A stretch of 64,000 bases of DNA, from contig CM022952.1 in NCBI GenBank assembly GCA_012931725.1, forward strand, positions 57,169,920 to 57,233,919, in the 5' to 3' direction. This DNA comes from Litsea cubeba (taxonomy: Eukaryota; Streptophyta; Magnoliopsida; Laurales; Lauraceae). The notes beneath the pieces were generated by a model. That model searched no databases. It was given only the letters and a program-made list of their open reading frames with translations, and had not been told where the DNA came from. The translations under genes and the position numbers were made by a program. Positions 34,701 through 47,623 of the stretch are shown here, one piece after another (the first letter of the stretch is position 1; every line of letters starts with the position of its first letter).

Positions 34701-37700
34701 AGTGTGGGAAAATGCAATGTTTCGCTCGCAATTCTCTGACCGTGAGCCCTATTTGCGAACCGTCAGTCACAGAAGTTACTCTACCCCCGAGCGAATTGCT
34801 CGTTCCGGGTTTCAATTATTCCCGCCGCCAATTCCCATTCCGGACCCCCAGCGGCCCGTTTTCGAGCCTAAGTCTTGGAAAATCCCATTTTTCGCTCGTA
34901 ATTCTCTAACCAGGAGTCCTATTTGTGAATCGTCAATTCCTACCTGTTACTCTACCCTCGTGCAAAGTGCTCGTGCTGGTTTGTAATTTTTCCCCCGGCC
35001 GTTTCCCATTTCGAGCCCCCGGCTGTCCGTTTTCGAGCCAACGTGTTGGAAAATCCCATGTTTCGCTTGTAATTCTCTAATCGAGAGTCCTATTTGCGTA
35101 CCGTCAGTTCCTACAGTTTAATCTACCCTCGAGCGAAGTGCTCGTGCTGGTTTCCTAGTTTTTCTTGGACCGTTTCCCGTTTCGGACCCCTGGTAGGCCA
35201 TCTTCGAGCCTGATGTTGGAAAATGCCATGTTTCGCTCGTGATCCTCTGACCGTGAGTCCTATTTGCGAAGCGTCAGTTATTAAAAGTTACTCTACCCTC
35301 GAGCGAAGTGTTGGTTTCGATTTCCAATTTTCCGGAGGTCGTTTCCCATTCTGGACCCCTAGCGGCCCGTTTTCGGGCCTAAGTCTTGGAAAATCCCATT
35401 TTTCGCTCGTAACTCTCTAACCGCGAGTCCTATTGGCGAACCATCAGTTCCTACAAGTTACACTACCCTCGAGCGAAGTGCTCTTGCCGGTTTCTGATTT
35501 TTCCCGCAGCCGTTTCCCATTCCGGGCCCCCGACGGGCCATTGTCGAGCCGAAGTGCGGGACAATCCCATGTTTCTCTCTTAATTCTCTAACCGGGGTCC
35601 TATTTGCGAACCGTCTGTTCCTGCAGGTTAATCTCCTTGAGCGAACTGCTTGTGCCATTTTTTGATTTTTCCTATGGCCGTTTCCCATTTCGGACCCCCA
35701 GCGGGCCGTTTTCGAGTCTAAGTGTTGGAAGATCCCATGTTTCGCTCGTAATTCTCTAACCGGGAGTCCTATTAGTGTACCGTCAATTCCTACAGGTTAC
35801 TCTCCCTCGAGCAAAGTGCTCGTGCTGGTTTGTAATTTTTCCCAAAGCCGTTTCCCGTTTCGGGCCCCCGGCGAGCCGTTTTCGAGCCTACGTATTTGAA
35901 AATCCCATGTTTCGCTTGTAATTCTCTAATCGGGAGTCCTATTTGCGTACCGTCAGTTCCTACAGTTTAATCTACCCTCGAGCGAAGTGCTCGTGCTGGT
36001 TTCCTAGTTTTTCTTGGACCGTTTCCCGTTCCGGACCCCTGGTAGGCCATCTTCGAGCCTAAGTGTTGGAAGATCCCATGTTTCGCTCGTAATTCTGTAA
36101 CCGGGAGTTCTATTTGTGAACCGTCAATTCCTACAGGTTACTCTACCCTCGAGCAAAGTGCTCAAGCCGGTTTGCAATTTTTCGCATGGCCGTTTCCCGT
36201 TACGGGCCCCCGGCGGGCCGTTGTCGAGCCTACGTGTTTGAAAATCCCATGTTTCGCTTGTAATTCTCTAATCGGGAGTCCTATTTGCGTACCGTCAGTT
36301 CCTACAGTTTAATCTACCCTTGAGCGAAGTGCTCGTGTTTTCTTGGACCGTTTCCCGTTCCAGACCCCTGGTAGGCCATTTTCAAGCCTGAGTGTTGGAA
36401 AATTCAATGTTTCGCTCGTAATTCTCTGACCGTGAGTCCTATTTGCGAAGCCTCAGTTCCTACAAGTTACTTTATCCTCGAACGAAGTGTTCGTTTTGGT
36501 TTCCAATTTTCTCAAGGCCGTTTCCCATTCCGGACCCCTGGCGGGCCGTTTTCGAGCCTATTTGGTGCAAAATCTAATGTTTCACTCGTAATTCTATAAC
36601 CGGGAGTCCTATTTATGAACCGTTAGTTCCTACAAGTTACTCTACCCTCGAGCGAAGTGCTCGTACCACTTTTTGATTTTTCCGATTGCCGTTTCCTATT
36701 CCGGACCCCCGGCAGGCCGTTTTCAAGCCTAAGTGCGGGAAAATGCAATGTTTCGCTCGCAATTCTCTAACCGTGAGCCCTATTTGTGAACCGTCAATCA
36801 CAGAAGTTACTCTACCCCCGAGCGAATTGCTCGTGCCGGGTTTCAGTTATTCCCGGGGCCGATTCCCGTTCCGGACCCCCAACGGCCCGTTTTCGAGCCT
36901 AAGTCTTGGAAAATCCCATTTTTCGCTCATAATTCTCTAACCGCGAGTCCTATTGGCGAACCGTCAATTCCTACAGGCTACTCTACCCTCGAGCAAAGTG
37001 TTCTTGCGTGTTTCTGATTTTTCCCGCAGCCGTTTCCCGTTCCGGGCCCCCGGCGGTCCGTTGTCGAGCCGAAGTGTGGGAAAATCCCATGTTTCTCTCT
37101 TAATTCTCTAACCGGGAGTCCTATCTGTGAACCATCAGTTCCTACAGGTTAATCTACCCTCGAGCGAAGTGCTCGTGCCATTTTTCAATTTTTCCTGTGG
37201 CCATTTCCCATTTCGGACCCCAGCGGGCCGTTTTCGAGCCTAAGTGTTGGAAAATCCCATGTTTCGCTCGTAATTCTCTAACCGGGAGTCCTATTTGTGA
37301 ACCGTCAATTCCTACAGGGTACTCTACCCTCGAAAAAAGTGCTCGTGCCGGTTTGCAATTTTTCCCCAGGCCGTTTCCCGTTTCGGGCCCCCGGCGGGCC
37401 GTTTTCAAGCCTACGTGTTGGAAAATCCCATGTTTCGCTAGTAATTCTCTAACCGTGAGTCTTATTTGCGAACCGTCAGTCACAGAAGTTACTCTACCCC
37501 CGAGAAAATTGCTCGTGCCAGGTTTCAATTACTTCCGCGGCCGATTCCCATTCTGGACCCCAGTGGCCCGTTTTCGAGCCTAAGTCTTGGAAAATCCCAT
37601 TTTTCGCTCCTAATTCTCTAACCGCGAGTCCTATTGGTGAACCGTCAGTTACTACAGGTTACTCTACCCTCGAGCAAAGTGCTCTTTCCGGTTTCTGATT

Positions 37701-40700
37701 TTTCCCACAGCCGTTTCCCATTCCGGCCCCCCGGCGGGCCGTTGTCGAGCCGAAGTCTGCGAAAATCCCATGTTTCTCTCTTAATTCTCTAACAGGGAGT
37801 CGTATTTGCGAACTGTCAGTTCCTACCGGTTAATCTACCCTCGAACGAAGTTCTCGTGCCATTTTTCAATTTTTCCTGTGGCCGTTTCCCATTTCGGGCC
37901 CTCAGCAGGTTGTTTTCGAGCCTAAGTGTTGGAAAATCCCATGTTTCTCTCGTAATTCTCTAACCGGGAGTCCGATTTGCGAACCGTTAGTTCCTACAAG
38001 TTCCTCTACCCTCGAGCGAAGTGCTCGCACTACTTTTCGATTTTTCCAACGGCTGTTTCCCGTTCCGGGCACCCGGCGGTCCGTTTTCAAGCATAAGTGT
38101 GTGAAAATCGCATGTTTCGCTCGTAATTCTCTAACCGTGAGCCCTATTTGCGAACCGTCAGTCATTGAAGTTACTCTACCCCCAAACGAGGTGCTCATGT
38201 TGGGTTTCAATTATTCCCGCGGCCGATTCCCATTCCGGACCCCCAGCGACCCGTTTTCGAGCCTAAGACTTGGAAAATCCCATTTTTCGCTCGTAATTCT
38301 CTAACCGCCAGTCCTATTGGCGAACCGTCAGTCCCTACAGGTTACTCTACCCTCGAGCAAAGTGCTATTGCCGATTTCGGATTTTTCCCATAGCCGTTTC
38401 CCATTCCGGGGCCCCGGCGGGCCGTTGTCGAGTCGAACTGTGGGAAATTCCCATATTTCTCTCTTAATTCTCTAACCGGGATTCCTATTTCCGAACCGTC
38501 AGTCCCTACAGGTTTATCTACCCTCGAGCGATGTGCTCATGCCATTTCTTGATTTTTCCTGTTGCCGTTTCCCATTTCGGACCCCCAGCGGGCCATTTTC
38601 GAGCCTAAGTGTTGGAAAATTCCATGTTTCACTCGTAACTCTCTATCCGGGAGTGCTATTTGAGAACCGTCAATTCCTACAGGTTACTCTACGCTGGAGC
38701 AAAGTGCTCGTGCCAGTTTGCATTTTTTCCCAAGTCCGTTTCCCGTTTCGGGCCCCCAGCGGGACGTTTTCGAGCCTACGTGTTGGAAAATCCCATGTTT
38801 CGCTTGTAATTCTCAAACCGGGAGTCCTATTTGCGTACCATCAGTTCCTACAGTTTAATATACCCTCGAGCGAAGTGCTCGTGCTGGTTTCCTAGTTTTT
38901 CTTGGACCGTTTCCCATTCCGGACCGCTGGTAGGCCATTTTTGAGCCTAATTTTTGAGCCTAAGTGTTGGAAAATGCCATGTTTCGCTCGTAATTCTCTT
39001 ACCGGGAGTCCTATTTGCGAAGCGTTAGTTCCTACAAGTTACTCTATCCCCGAGAGAAGTGTTCGTTTTGGTTTCCAATTTTCTCGAGGCCGTTTCCCAT
39101 TTTGGACCCCTGGCGGGCCGTTTTCGAGTGTAAGTGTTGCAAAGTCTCATGTTTCGCTCGTAATTCTCTAACCGGGAGTCTTATTTACAAACCGTTAGTT
39201 CCTACAACTTACTCTACCCTCGAGCGAAGTGCTTGTACCACTTTTCGATTAATCCCATGGCCGTTTCCCATTCCGGACCCCCGGCAGGCCATTTTCAAGC
39301 CTAAGTGTGGGAAAATGCAATGTTTCGCTCGCAATTCTCTAACCGTGTGCCCTATTTGCGAACCGTCAGTCACAGAAGTTACTCTACCCCCGAGCGAGTT
39401 GCTCGTGCCGGGTTTCAATTATTCCCACGGCCGATTCCCGTTCTGGACCCCCAGCGGCCCATTTTCGAGCCTAAGTCCTGGAAAATCCCATTTTTCGCTC
39501 GTAATTCTCTAACCGAGAGTCCTATTTGTGAACGTCAATTCCTACCAGTTACTCTACCCTCGAGCAAAGTGCTCATGCCGTTTTTCAATTTTACCCCCGG
39601 CCCTTTCCCGTTTCGGGCCCCCGGCTGGCCGTTTTCGAGCCAACGTATTGGAAAATCCCATGTCTCGATTGTAATTCTCTAATCGGGAGTCCTATTTGCG
39701 TACCGTCAGTTCCTGCAGTTTAATCTACCCTCGAGCGAAGTGCTCATGCTGGTTTCCTAGTTTTTCTTGGACCGTTTCCCGTTCCGGACCCCTGGTAGGC
39801 CATCTTCGAGCCCGAGTGTTAGAAAATGCCATGTTTCGCTCGTAATTCTCTGACCGGGAGTCCTATTTGCGAACCGTCAGTTCTTACAAGTTACTCTACC
39901 CTCGAACGAAGTGTTGGTTTTGATTTCCAATTTTCCGGCGGCCGTTTCCCATTCTGGACCCCCAGCGGCCCGTTTTCGAGCCTAAGTGTTGCAAAATCTC
40001 ATGTTTCGCTCGTAATTCTCTAACTGAGAGTCCTATTTACGAACCGTTAGTTCCTACAAATAACTCTACCCTTGAGCGAAGTGCTCGTACCACTTTTTTA
40101 TTTTTCCCACGGCCGTTTTCCCTTCTGGACCCCCGGCGGCCGTTTTCAAGCCTAAGTTTGGGAAAATCCCATGTTTCGCTCGTAATTCTCTAACCGTGAG
40201 TCCTATTTGCGTACCGTCAGTCACAGAAGTTACTCTACCCCCGAGAGAAGTGCTCGTGCCGGGTTTCAATTATTTCCGCGGCCGATTCCCGTTCCGCACC
40301 CCCAGCAGCCCGTTTTCGAGCCTAAGTCTTGGAAAATCCAATTTTTCGCTCGTAATTCTCTAACAGCGAGTCCTATTGGCGAACCATCAGTTCTACAGGT
40401 TACTCTACCCTCGAGCGAAGTACTCTTGCCGGTTTCTAATTTTTCCCGCAGCCATTTCCCATTCCGGGACCCCGGCGGGCCGTTGTCGAGCCGAAGTGTG
40501 CGAAAATCCCATGTTCCTCTCTTAATTCTCTAACCGGGAGTCCTATTTGCGAACCGTCAGTAGCTACAGGTTAATCTACCCTCGAGCGAAGTGCTCGTGT
40601 GATTTTTCGATTTTTCCTGTGTCCATTTCCCATCTCGGGCCCCCGGCAGGCTGTTTTCGAGCCTAAGTGTTGGAAAATCCCATGTTTCTCTCGTAATTCT

Positions 40701-41960
40701 CTAACCGGGAGTCCTATTTGCGAACCGTTAGTTCCTACAAGTTACTCTACCCTCGAGCGAAGTGCTCGTACTACGTTTCAACTTTTCCCACGGCCGTTTA
40801 CCATTCCGGACACCCGGCGGTCCGTTTTCAAGCCTAAGTGTGTGAAAATCCCATGTTTCGCTCGTAATTCTCTAACCGTGAGCCCTATTTGCGAACCATC
40901 AGTCACAGAAGTTACACTACCCCCAAACGAGGTGCTCGTGTCGGGTTTCAATTATTCCCGCGGCCGATACCCATTCCGGACCCCCAGCGGCCCATTTTCG
41001 AGCCTAAGTCTTCGAAAATCCCATTTTTCGCACGTAATTCTCTAACCGCGAGTCCTATTGTCGAACCGTCAGTTCCTACAGGTTACTCTACCCTCCAGCG
41101 AAGTGTTATTGCCGATATCTGATTTTTCCCGCAGCCGTTTCCCGTTCCGGGCCCCCGGCGGGCCGTTGTCGAGACGAAGTGTGGGAAAATCCCATGTTTC
41201 TCTCTTAATTCTCTAACCGGTAATCCTATTTTCGAACCGTCAGTTCCTACAGATTAATCTACCCTCGAGTGAAGTGCTCGTGCCATTTTTTTATTTTTCC
41301 TGTGGCCGTTTCCCAATTCGGACCCCCAGCGGGCCATTTTCCAGCTTAAGTGTTGAAAAATCCCATGTTTCGCTCGTAATTCTCTATCCAGGAGTCCTAT
41401 TTGAGAACCGTCAATTCCTACAGGTTACTCTATGCTCGAGCAAAGTGCTCGTGCCGGTTCGGAATTTTTCGGATGGCCGTTTCCCGTTTCGTGCCACCGG
41501 CGGGCCGTTTTCAAGCCTACGTGTTGGAAAATCCTATGTTTCGCTTGTAATTCTCAAACCGGGAGTCCTATTTGCGTACCGTCAGTTCCTACAGTTTAAT
41601 ATACCCTCGAGCGAAGTGCTCGTACTGGTTTCCTAGTTTTTCTTGGACCGTTTCCCGTTCCGGACCCCTGGTAGGCCATCTTCGAGCCTGAGTGTTGGAA
41701 AATGCCATGTTTCGCTCGTAGTTCTCTGACCTGGAGTCCTATTTGCGAAGCGTCAGTTCCTAAAAGTTACTATACCCTTGAGCGAAGTGTTGGTTTCGAC
41801 TTCCAATTTTCCGGAGGCCGTTTCCCGTTCCGGACCCCTGGCGGGCCGTTTTCGAGCCAAGTGTAGCAAAATGTAATCTTTCGGTTGTAATTCTCTAACC
41901 GGGGGTCCTATTTACGAACCGTTAGTTCCTACAAGTTTCTTTACCCTCGAGCGAAGTGCT
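25782..41960 (+). repeat. Satellite array 2: about 95 monomers, 7- and 11-monomer HORs with variants
   Basis: Same monomer family and strand as array 1. Type A monomers (GTTTCAATTAT) fall at about 26126, 27318, 28502, 29180, 30375, 32080, 32743, 33594, 34809, 36840, 37522, 38204, 39412, 40263 and 40945. Gaps are 7, 7, 4, 7, 10, 4, 5, 7, 12, 4, 4, 7, 5 and 4 monomers. The E'-L' types of array 1 are absent. It starts with the rest of the type F monomer cut by element 1 and ends in a type G monomer cut by element 3. Confidence 0.95.
34630..34685 (+). repeat. 28-bp tandem duplication inside one monomer
   Basis: The segment starting CCGTTTCCCGTTCCGGACC and ending CGGCAGG is present twice in direct succession in one type G monomer, making this monomer about 28 bp too long. 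It is a local replication or exchange error. Confidence 0.9.
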
Positions 41961-42190
41961 TGTTAGAGTGTTTATTTTGTTGCAATTTGATTGGATGCAT
42001 TCATTGTCTCATCTTGATCTCTCTCTCTCATTATGTTCTCCTTCTTAGGTTTCTCTTGCATATCTTTCTATCATAAGCTTTGTTTTTACTTGGAAAAATC
42101 TTCAGATCTTTATGTTTTCTGCTTGCTCATTCTGTCGGTCCATCTGTCGGCTCTTATCGGTCAGCCGACACTAGAACCGAGCCCAGCCGA

Positions 42191-43179
42191 TGTTGGATAT
42201 CGCGATCACTGAGAGGGGGGGGGGGTGAATCAGTGATTTCTAAAAACAGGTCCAATTCAACAACAAAACAAGTCAAACCACACAATGACACCAGATTTAA
42301 CGTGGTTCACCAAAAGGCTACGTCCACGGATCAAAACCGTCCGAACACCGATCCGGTACAGGTCTGAATATATTTAGTCGCACCAACGACAAAGAGCACC
42401 AACCCTTGTGTTTTAGATAGCACCCACTATCTAGGAAGCACCTACTCCTCTTACAATTTATCTGCACCCATAGATAGGATCACCAAACCCCAAACACCAA
42501 GCACCAACTTGATGTAAAAACAGAATAGAAGATAAACTCTGTCTACAGCCTTTCCCCTCTACAATTCTCTCTCTCTCAATCCCTTACAAATTGAAATCTA
42601 AAGCATAAAGAGAGACACTTAACTCATGGACGAATCACCATCTTCAAGAGCACAATCTCGTCCACAATTGCTGTAGAAAACGTCACCACAACAGCACCAC
42701 AACAGCACACAGCAGCAGCTTCTTCTTTCTCTCAAGAACTCTCTCAATTTTCTCTTTAAAACTCTTCTCTATTCTTCTATAGCAATCACGAATTAATCAA
42801 GCCTTTTTATAGGTTTTAATAACCCTAGCAAGTCTCCAAATTCGGCTACAATTTGTTTAGAAAGAGTCCCAACCGATCTACAAACTTTCCCTGACTTTTA
42901 GCTGAAGTTTACTAATTCTGCGTATATCAGGAAACCCGTGCCCGGTCGACCGCATGAAGGCCCCGATCGACCGGCCAAGTGCCCGGTCGACCGGACACTC
43001 TGCTACAGAAAAACTGTTTTCTGTACACTTTTCAGCTCTTTTTCCATTCTGATTTCCATCTTATTTCCATTGCATAGTTGAGCTTCATCCTGTCATCATG
43101 TTGACATGGATTGACAACAATTACAACCTTAAACCACGATTACCATTCAAATCATTTAAAGCTTCTTCAAATTATAACA
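42191..43179 (-). repeat. 3' LTR of copia element 2 (989 bp)
   Basis: Left end of the minus-strand element. It differs from the right LTR by scattered substitutions (for example CGATCGACC against CGGTCGACC) and lacks an 11-bp repeat (TGATTTCCATC) present once more in the right copy. TATA box on the minus strand at 42803-42814 (CCTATAAAAAGG). GGTCGACC-type sites at 42944-42992, upstream of that TATA. Confidence 0.95.
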
Positions 43180-43487
43180 ATCTCCCCCTTTGGAATTGTT
43201 GTCAACTTTAACAACTTTGTCAACATGCTAACAACTCTTCAACTCTTTCAACTCCAGCTTGCAGCTCTTCCAAGTTCTTTTCAACACTCACTTGGAACCA
43301 ATTCTGAAATTCTGAAATAACAACCATGCACTGTCAACAATCTCCCCCTAGCTTTCATAGCATAACATCTCTCCTTGCTATCATAGCATAACATCTCTCC
43401 CCCTTTGACAACAAGTCCAAAGGGACCAAACCGAGGAGCGAATAGGATATTCAATGAATGCATTGCTCCCCCTTTCAAGCACAACTC
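43180..43487 (-). other. Polypurine tract and 3' untranslated region of copia element 2
   Basis: The tract AAAGGGGGAGAT (minus) is at 43191-43180. Further GGGGGAG-type runs appear on the minus strand near 43350, 43400 and 43470. No coding was found. Confidence 0.75.
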
Positions 43488-45605
43488 CTACGGTTTAGGA
43501 GAGTGAGTAACTCCTAACTTTTTCCGGAGATACTCGAAGACTTCCTTTGGCAGAGGTTTCGTGAAAATATCAGCCACTTGCTCAGTTGTTGGAACATATT
43601 CCAACTTGACCTCTCCATCAGCAACTTTATCTTTAAAAAAATGATAACGAATTACTACATGCTTTGTTCGAGAGTGCTGAACAGGATTCTTAGTTATATG
43701 AATTGCACTCGTGTTGTCACATAGGATCGGCGTAGGATCCGTTGTAGGAACTCCTAGATCAGAGAGCATTTGCCGCATCCATAACACTTGCGTACAACAA
43801 GTTGCCGCTGCAATATATTCCGCTTCCGCTGTCGAAAGGGATACTGAGCCTTGCTTCTTACTATGCCAAGCAACTAATCTTTCTCCAAGATAAAATGCGC
43901 CGCCGCTAGTACTCTTGCGATCATCTACGCATCCAGCCCAATCGGCATCAGAATATGCCACAAGAGTGAAGGATTTGCCTTTGGGATACCAGATACCAAG
44001 CTCCATAGTACCTTTCAGATATCGAAAGATTCTTTTCACTGCTGTAAGGTGCGTTTCAGTTGGTGCTGCTTGAAAACGTGCAACCATACATACTGCTTGT
44101 AGAAGATCTGGTCTTGTAGCAGTCAAGTAGAGCAAGCTTCCTATCATAGAGCGATAGGTGGTATGATCAACGGACGAGGCCTTATCATCTTTGCTAAGCT
44201 TCGTGTTCGTTGACATTGGTGTGCTCACTGGCTTGCTGTCTTCCATATTGAACCGTTTTAGCATTTCCTTAATGTACTTCATTTGTGATATGAAGATGCC
44301 ATGTTTCAGCTGCTGAACTTGTAAACCAAGAAAGAACTTTAGTTCTCCAAGCATCGACATTTCAAATTCTTTCTTCATCTCTTCAGCAAAATTCCTGCAC
44401 ATCTCCTCATCATTGCCACCAAAGATTATGTCATCAACATAAACAATGACAACCAGCTGTTTGCTTAACTCAGTTTTGACATACAGATTGCTATCGACCA
44501 TTCCTTTTCCAAAACCGATCTTGCGGAGATAGAGATCCAGCCTTGCATACCATGCCCTTGGCGCTTGTTTCGGTCCATAAAGAGCCTTTTTCAACTTGCA
44601 CACTAGATCTGAATTTTTGCTGATGAGAAAACCATCAGGTTGCTCAATGTAGACCTCTTCTTCAAGTAAACCATTCAAGAAAGCTGACTTTACGTCCATC
44701 TGAAATACCTTGAAGGTTTTGTATGCTGCCAATGCAAGAAACATACGAATAGCTTCCAGACGAGCCACCGGTGCAAAGGTCTCTTCAAAATCTATGCCTT
44801 CAACTTGAGCATAGCCTTTACAAACCAACCTTGCTTTGTTTCTAATGACTTGACCATCTTCATTCAGCTTATTCCGAAAGACCCATTTAGTACCAATAAC
44901 ATTCTTATCAGTAGGTCTAGGAACAAGTTCCCATGTGGAGTTCTTCTCAATTTGCTCCAACTCCTCATGCATAGCTTTCAACCATCTTTCATCGAGACTG
45001 GCTTCAGCCACAGTCTTGGGTTCAATGGTGGACACAAGTGAGTAATTGCTAACTACACTTTGTCTAGTTTGAACGCCTGCCTTAGGATCTCCAATGATAT
45101 GATCCTTAGGGAGTTGCTCTACCCAAGTGCTGTGCTTCTTAGGTGTAGTATTTTCTGAGTCATCCTTTGATTTCTCAGAATCATTAGATTCAGCCATCTC
45201 ATCATCAATCTCACTCGAGTCCTCATAAACTGGACTGTCATTATGAGTTGCATTCTTTGGTTCAATATTCTCATCTATTCTTACATCAGCACTTTCTATG
45301 ATTTTTCTGGTTATTTTGTTAAGACACCTATATGCCTTGCTAGTAGAGGAGTAACCCAGAAATATACCTTCGTCAGCTCTTTCTTCAAATTTGCCCGGAT
45401 TTTGTTCGAGCCGCTTGATGTAACACTTGCTGCCGAAGACTCTGAAGTGCTTGACTGTTGCTTTTCTTCCAAACCATAGCTCATAGGGAGTTTTGTCTTC
45501 ATGTGGCCTGATCAAGCATCGATTTTGAATGTATACAGCCGTATGAATTGCCTCTTTCCAATACTTGTCAGCCATCTTGCTTTCACTTAGCATCGTACGA
45601 GCCAT
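43488..45605 (-). pseudogene. Copia element 2 pol, C-terminal part: integrase tail, reverse transcriptase, RNase H
   Basis: A 705-codon open frame begins inside the integrase core (RTMLSESKMADKYW), so its first Met is not a true start. The integrase C-terminal part (PYELWFGRKATVKHFRVFGS) runs to about residue 100, followed by an acidic linker. The RT domain starts near residue 215 (NSTWELVPRPTDKNVIGTKW) and carries the catalytic YVDD at 389-392. RNase H follows, with SDADWAGC, STAEAEYIA and ILCDNTSAI. The end, VADIFTKPL and a short tail, is normal for copia. This part looks intact; upstream breaks prevent a full polyprotein. Confidence 0.93.
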
Positions 45606-47623
45606 CTCTTGTACGGTGCGATTCTACCGTCCACAACTCCATTTTGCTGTGGAGTTCTAGGGGCTGAGTACTGTCTTTGAATGCCATGATGTTCACAATA
45701 TTTAGTGAACTCTTCAGATGTGAACTCGCCTCCACGATCAGACCTTAAAATCTTGATACGTTTTTCCAATTGATTTTCAACCTGTGCTTTAAACACTTTA
45801 AAATGATCAAGTGCTTGATGCTTATGCTTAAAAAACAATACCCATGTCATACGAGTATAATCATCAATGCATAACATGAAATACTTATCTCCATTGGTGC
45901 TTTGAGTTCGCATCGGTCCACAGAGATCAGTGTGCACTAGCTCAAGAGGTTTCTTGGAATGATTCTCCTTTGACTTGAACATAACCCTCGTTTGCTTTCC
46001 CTTTTGGCAAGAGTCGCAAATGGGATTGGAAGGCTTTTCAATTGTAGACATGCCTCTTACAGCCTTTGAATTGCAAATCTTTGACATGTTATCAAAGCTT
46101 AGATGCCCAAGGCGTTTGTGCCACAACCAACTTTCCTCTGTCCGACTCATCAAGCAGGTCTTTTCAGCTCCATCTGACAATGTATAGAGATTTCCAGCAG
46201 TTCTTGATCCAGTTGCCACTGTTTTGCCGTTGCTACTCTTCTTGATGGCAAACCCATTCTTTGTGAAGATAACTTCGTGACCCTTGTCACAGATTTGGCT
46301 CACACTAAGCAGGTTGTGTCTCAATCCAGACACATATAAGACTTCTTCCGATCTGATCTTGTTTGCCATAAGCTGAATGACACCTTTTCCGCAGATTTTG
46401 GCACCATCATTGTTGCCAAACTTCACTGAACCGCCTTCATAGTGCTGTAATTTGATGAATTTCTCTTTATCACCAGTCATATGGCTTGAGCAACCACTAT
46501 CAAGGACCCATGGTGCTGCCTTCTTTTGTGCATTGAATGCCATTTGCACAATGAGAGATTCTTTGGGACTTTCTGCACTTTGCTTTGCTCTCCAAGCCTT
46601 GACTAACTTGGGTTTCTTTTCAACCTGAAATTTGTTAGCAATATGCAACCTACAATCCCTAGCCAAGTGTCCATAATTATAGCACTTATGGCACTCAATT
46701 TTGTGGCTACTTAGGATTGAAAAAGGGTTCCTATTCACAAGTGAGCTGTATTTTACATAGAATTTGCAATCGTCTCTTTTATGTCCAAACATATTACAAT
46801 GAAAGCAATAACCATAGAATTTGTATCTTCTTTGTGGCTGGTTAGTCTTCATTACCTTTCTAACAGGAATGGACTCCTTTCTAGGTTGAGTGGGCTTCAT
46901 AGAGTTAGAAGGTGCAGTGACTTGCTTCACAAACTCTTTCTTTTCAGGAGGTGCAATCTTAGAGGATTCACCTTTCTCAAATCCTAGACCAAATCTGAAG
47001 TGGGCAGGTCTTTGAACTTTCAGTAGTTCATCGAGTTTCATAGTCCCTTCAATCGCTTGGAGCGCTTTGAGTTTTTTGCTATTTTCCAAATTTTCAGCCT
47101 TTGCTCTAGCGATCTCAGTTTCAAGTTTCATAGCCTCTTCCTTTTTGATACTTATTTGGTTTTCAAGGACTTCTACCATTATTTTATATTCTTCTACTTG
47201 AGTTTTCAAAGCAATAATAGAACTTTCAGATTCATGGAGAAGTTTCAGATTTTTCTTACTTGTTTTGCGTTCCATGCTAAGCTCCTCAAGTGCGGCTATG
47301 AGTTCCTCTTCAAGATTGACTTCAGCCTCCTCTTCCTCTTCCGGATCTAGCTCTTCTTCTTCTTCAACAGTGACCATGAAGAGAGCTTCGGTTGATTCAT
47401 CATCGTCTGAAGTTTCAGACGTGCTGTCATCTTTTTGACATAGAAAGTTTTTAGCTTTGCCTCTTTTTCTGAAATTTCTCTTTCCTTTACTCTTTTCAGC
47501 ATAAGAGTCATTATCATTGTCTTCTTTTAGCGGACACTTCGCAGCAAAGTGACCAACACCTCCACAATTGAAGCATTTAAAGGGTAGCTTCCCTTTGTAC
47601 TTGCCATTGCTTCCTTTCTTCAA
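45587..47623 (-). pseudogene. Copia element 2 gag C-terminus, protease and integrase core, ending in a frameshift
   Basis: The 678-codon frame holds, in order, a CCHC knuckle CFNCGGVGHFAAKC (17-30); an acidic segment and long coiled coil (about 60-200); a GLGF motif (about 212-215); two more knuckles (CFHCNMFGHKRDDC and CHKCYNYGHLARDC); the protease site DSG at 375-377; the GAG-pre-integrase HHCC zinc finger starting at LWHKRLGH (His 502); and the integrase Asp residues 566 and 629. The third acidic residue, expected at 665, is Asp in a shifted reading: one base appears missing at about 45627-45630. The frame then ends at 678. Integrase is therefore broken at its catalytic Glu codon. Confidence 0.92.
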
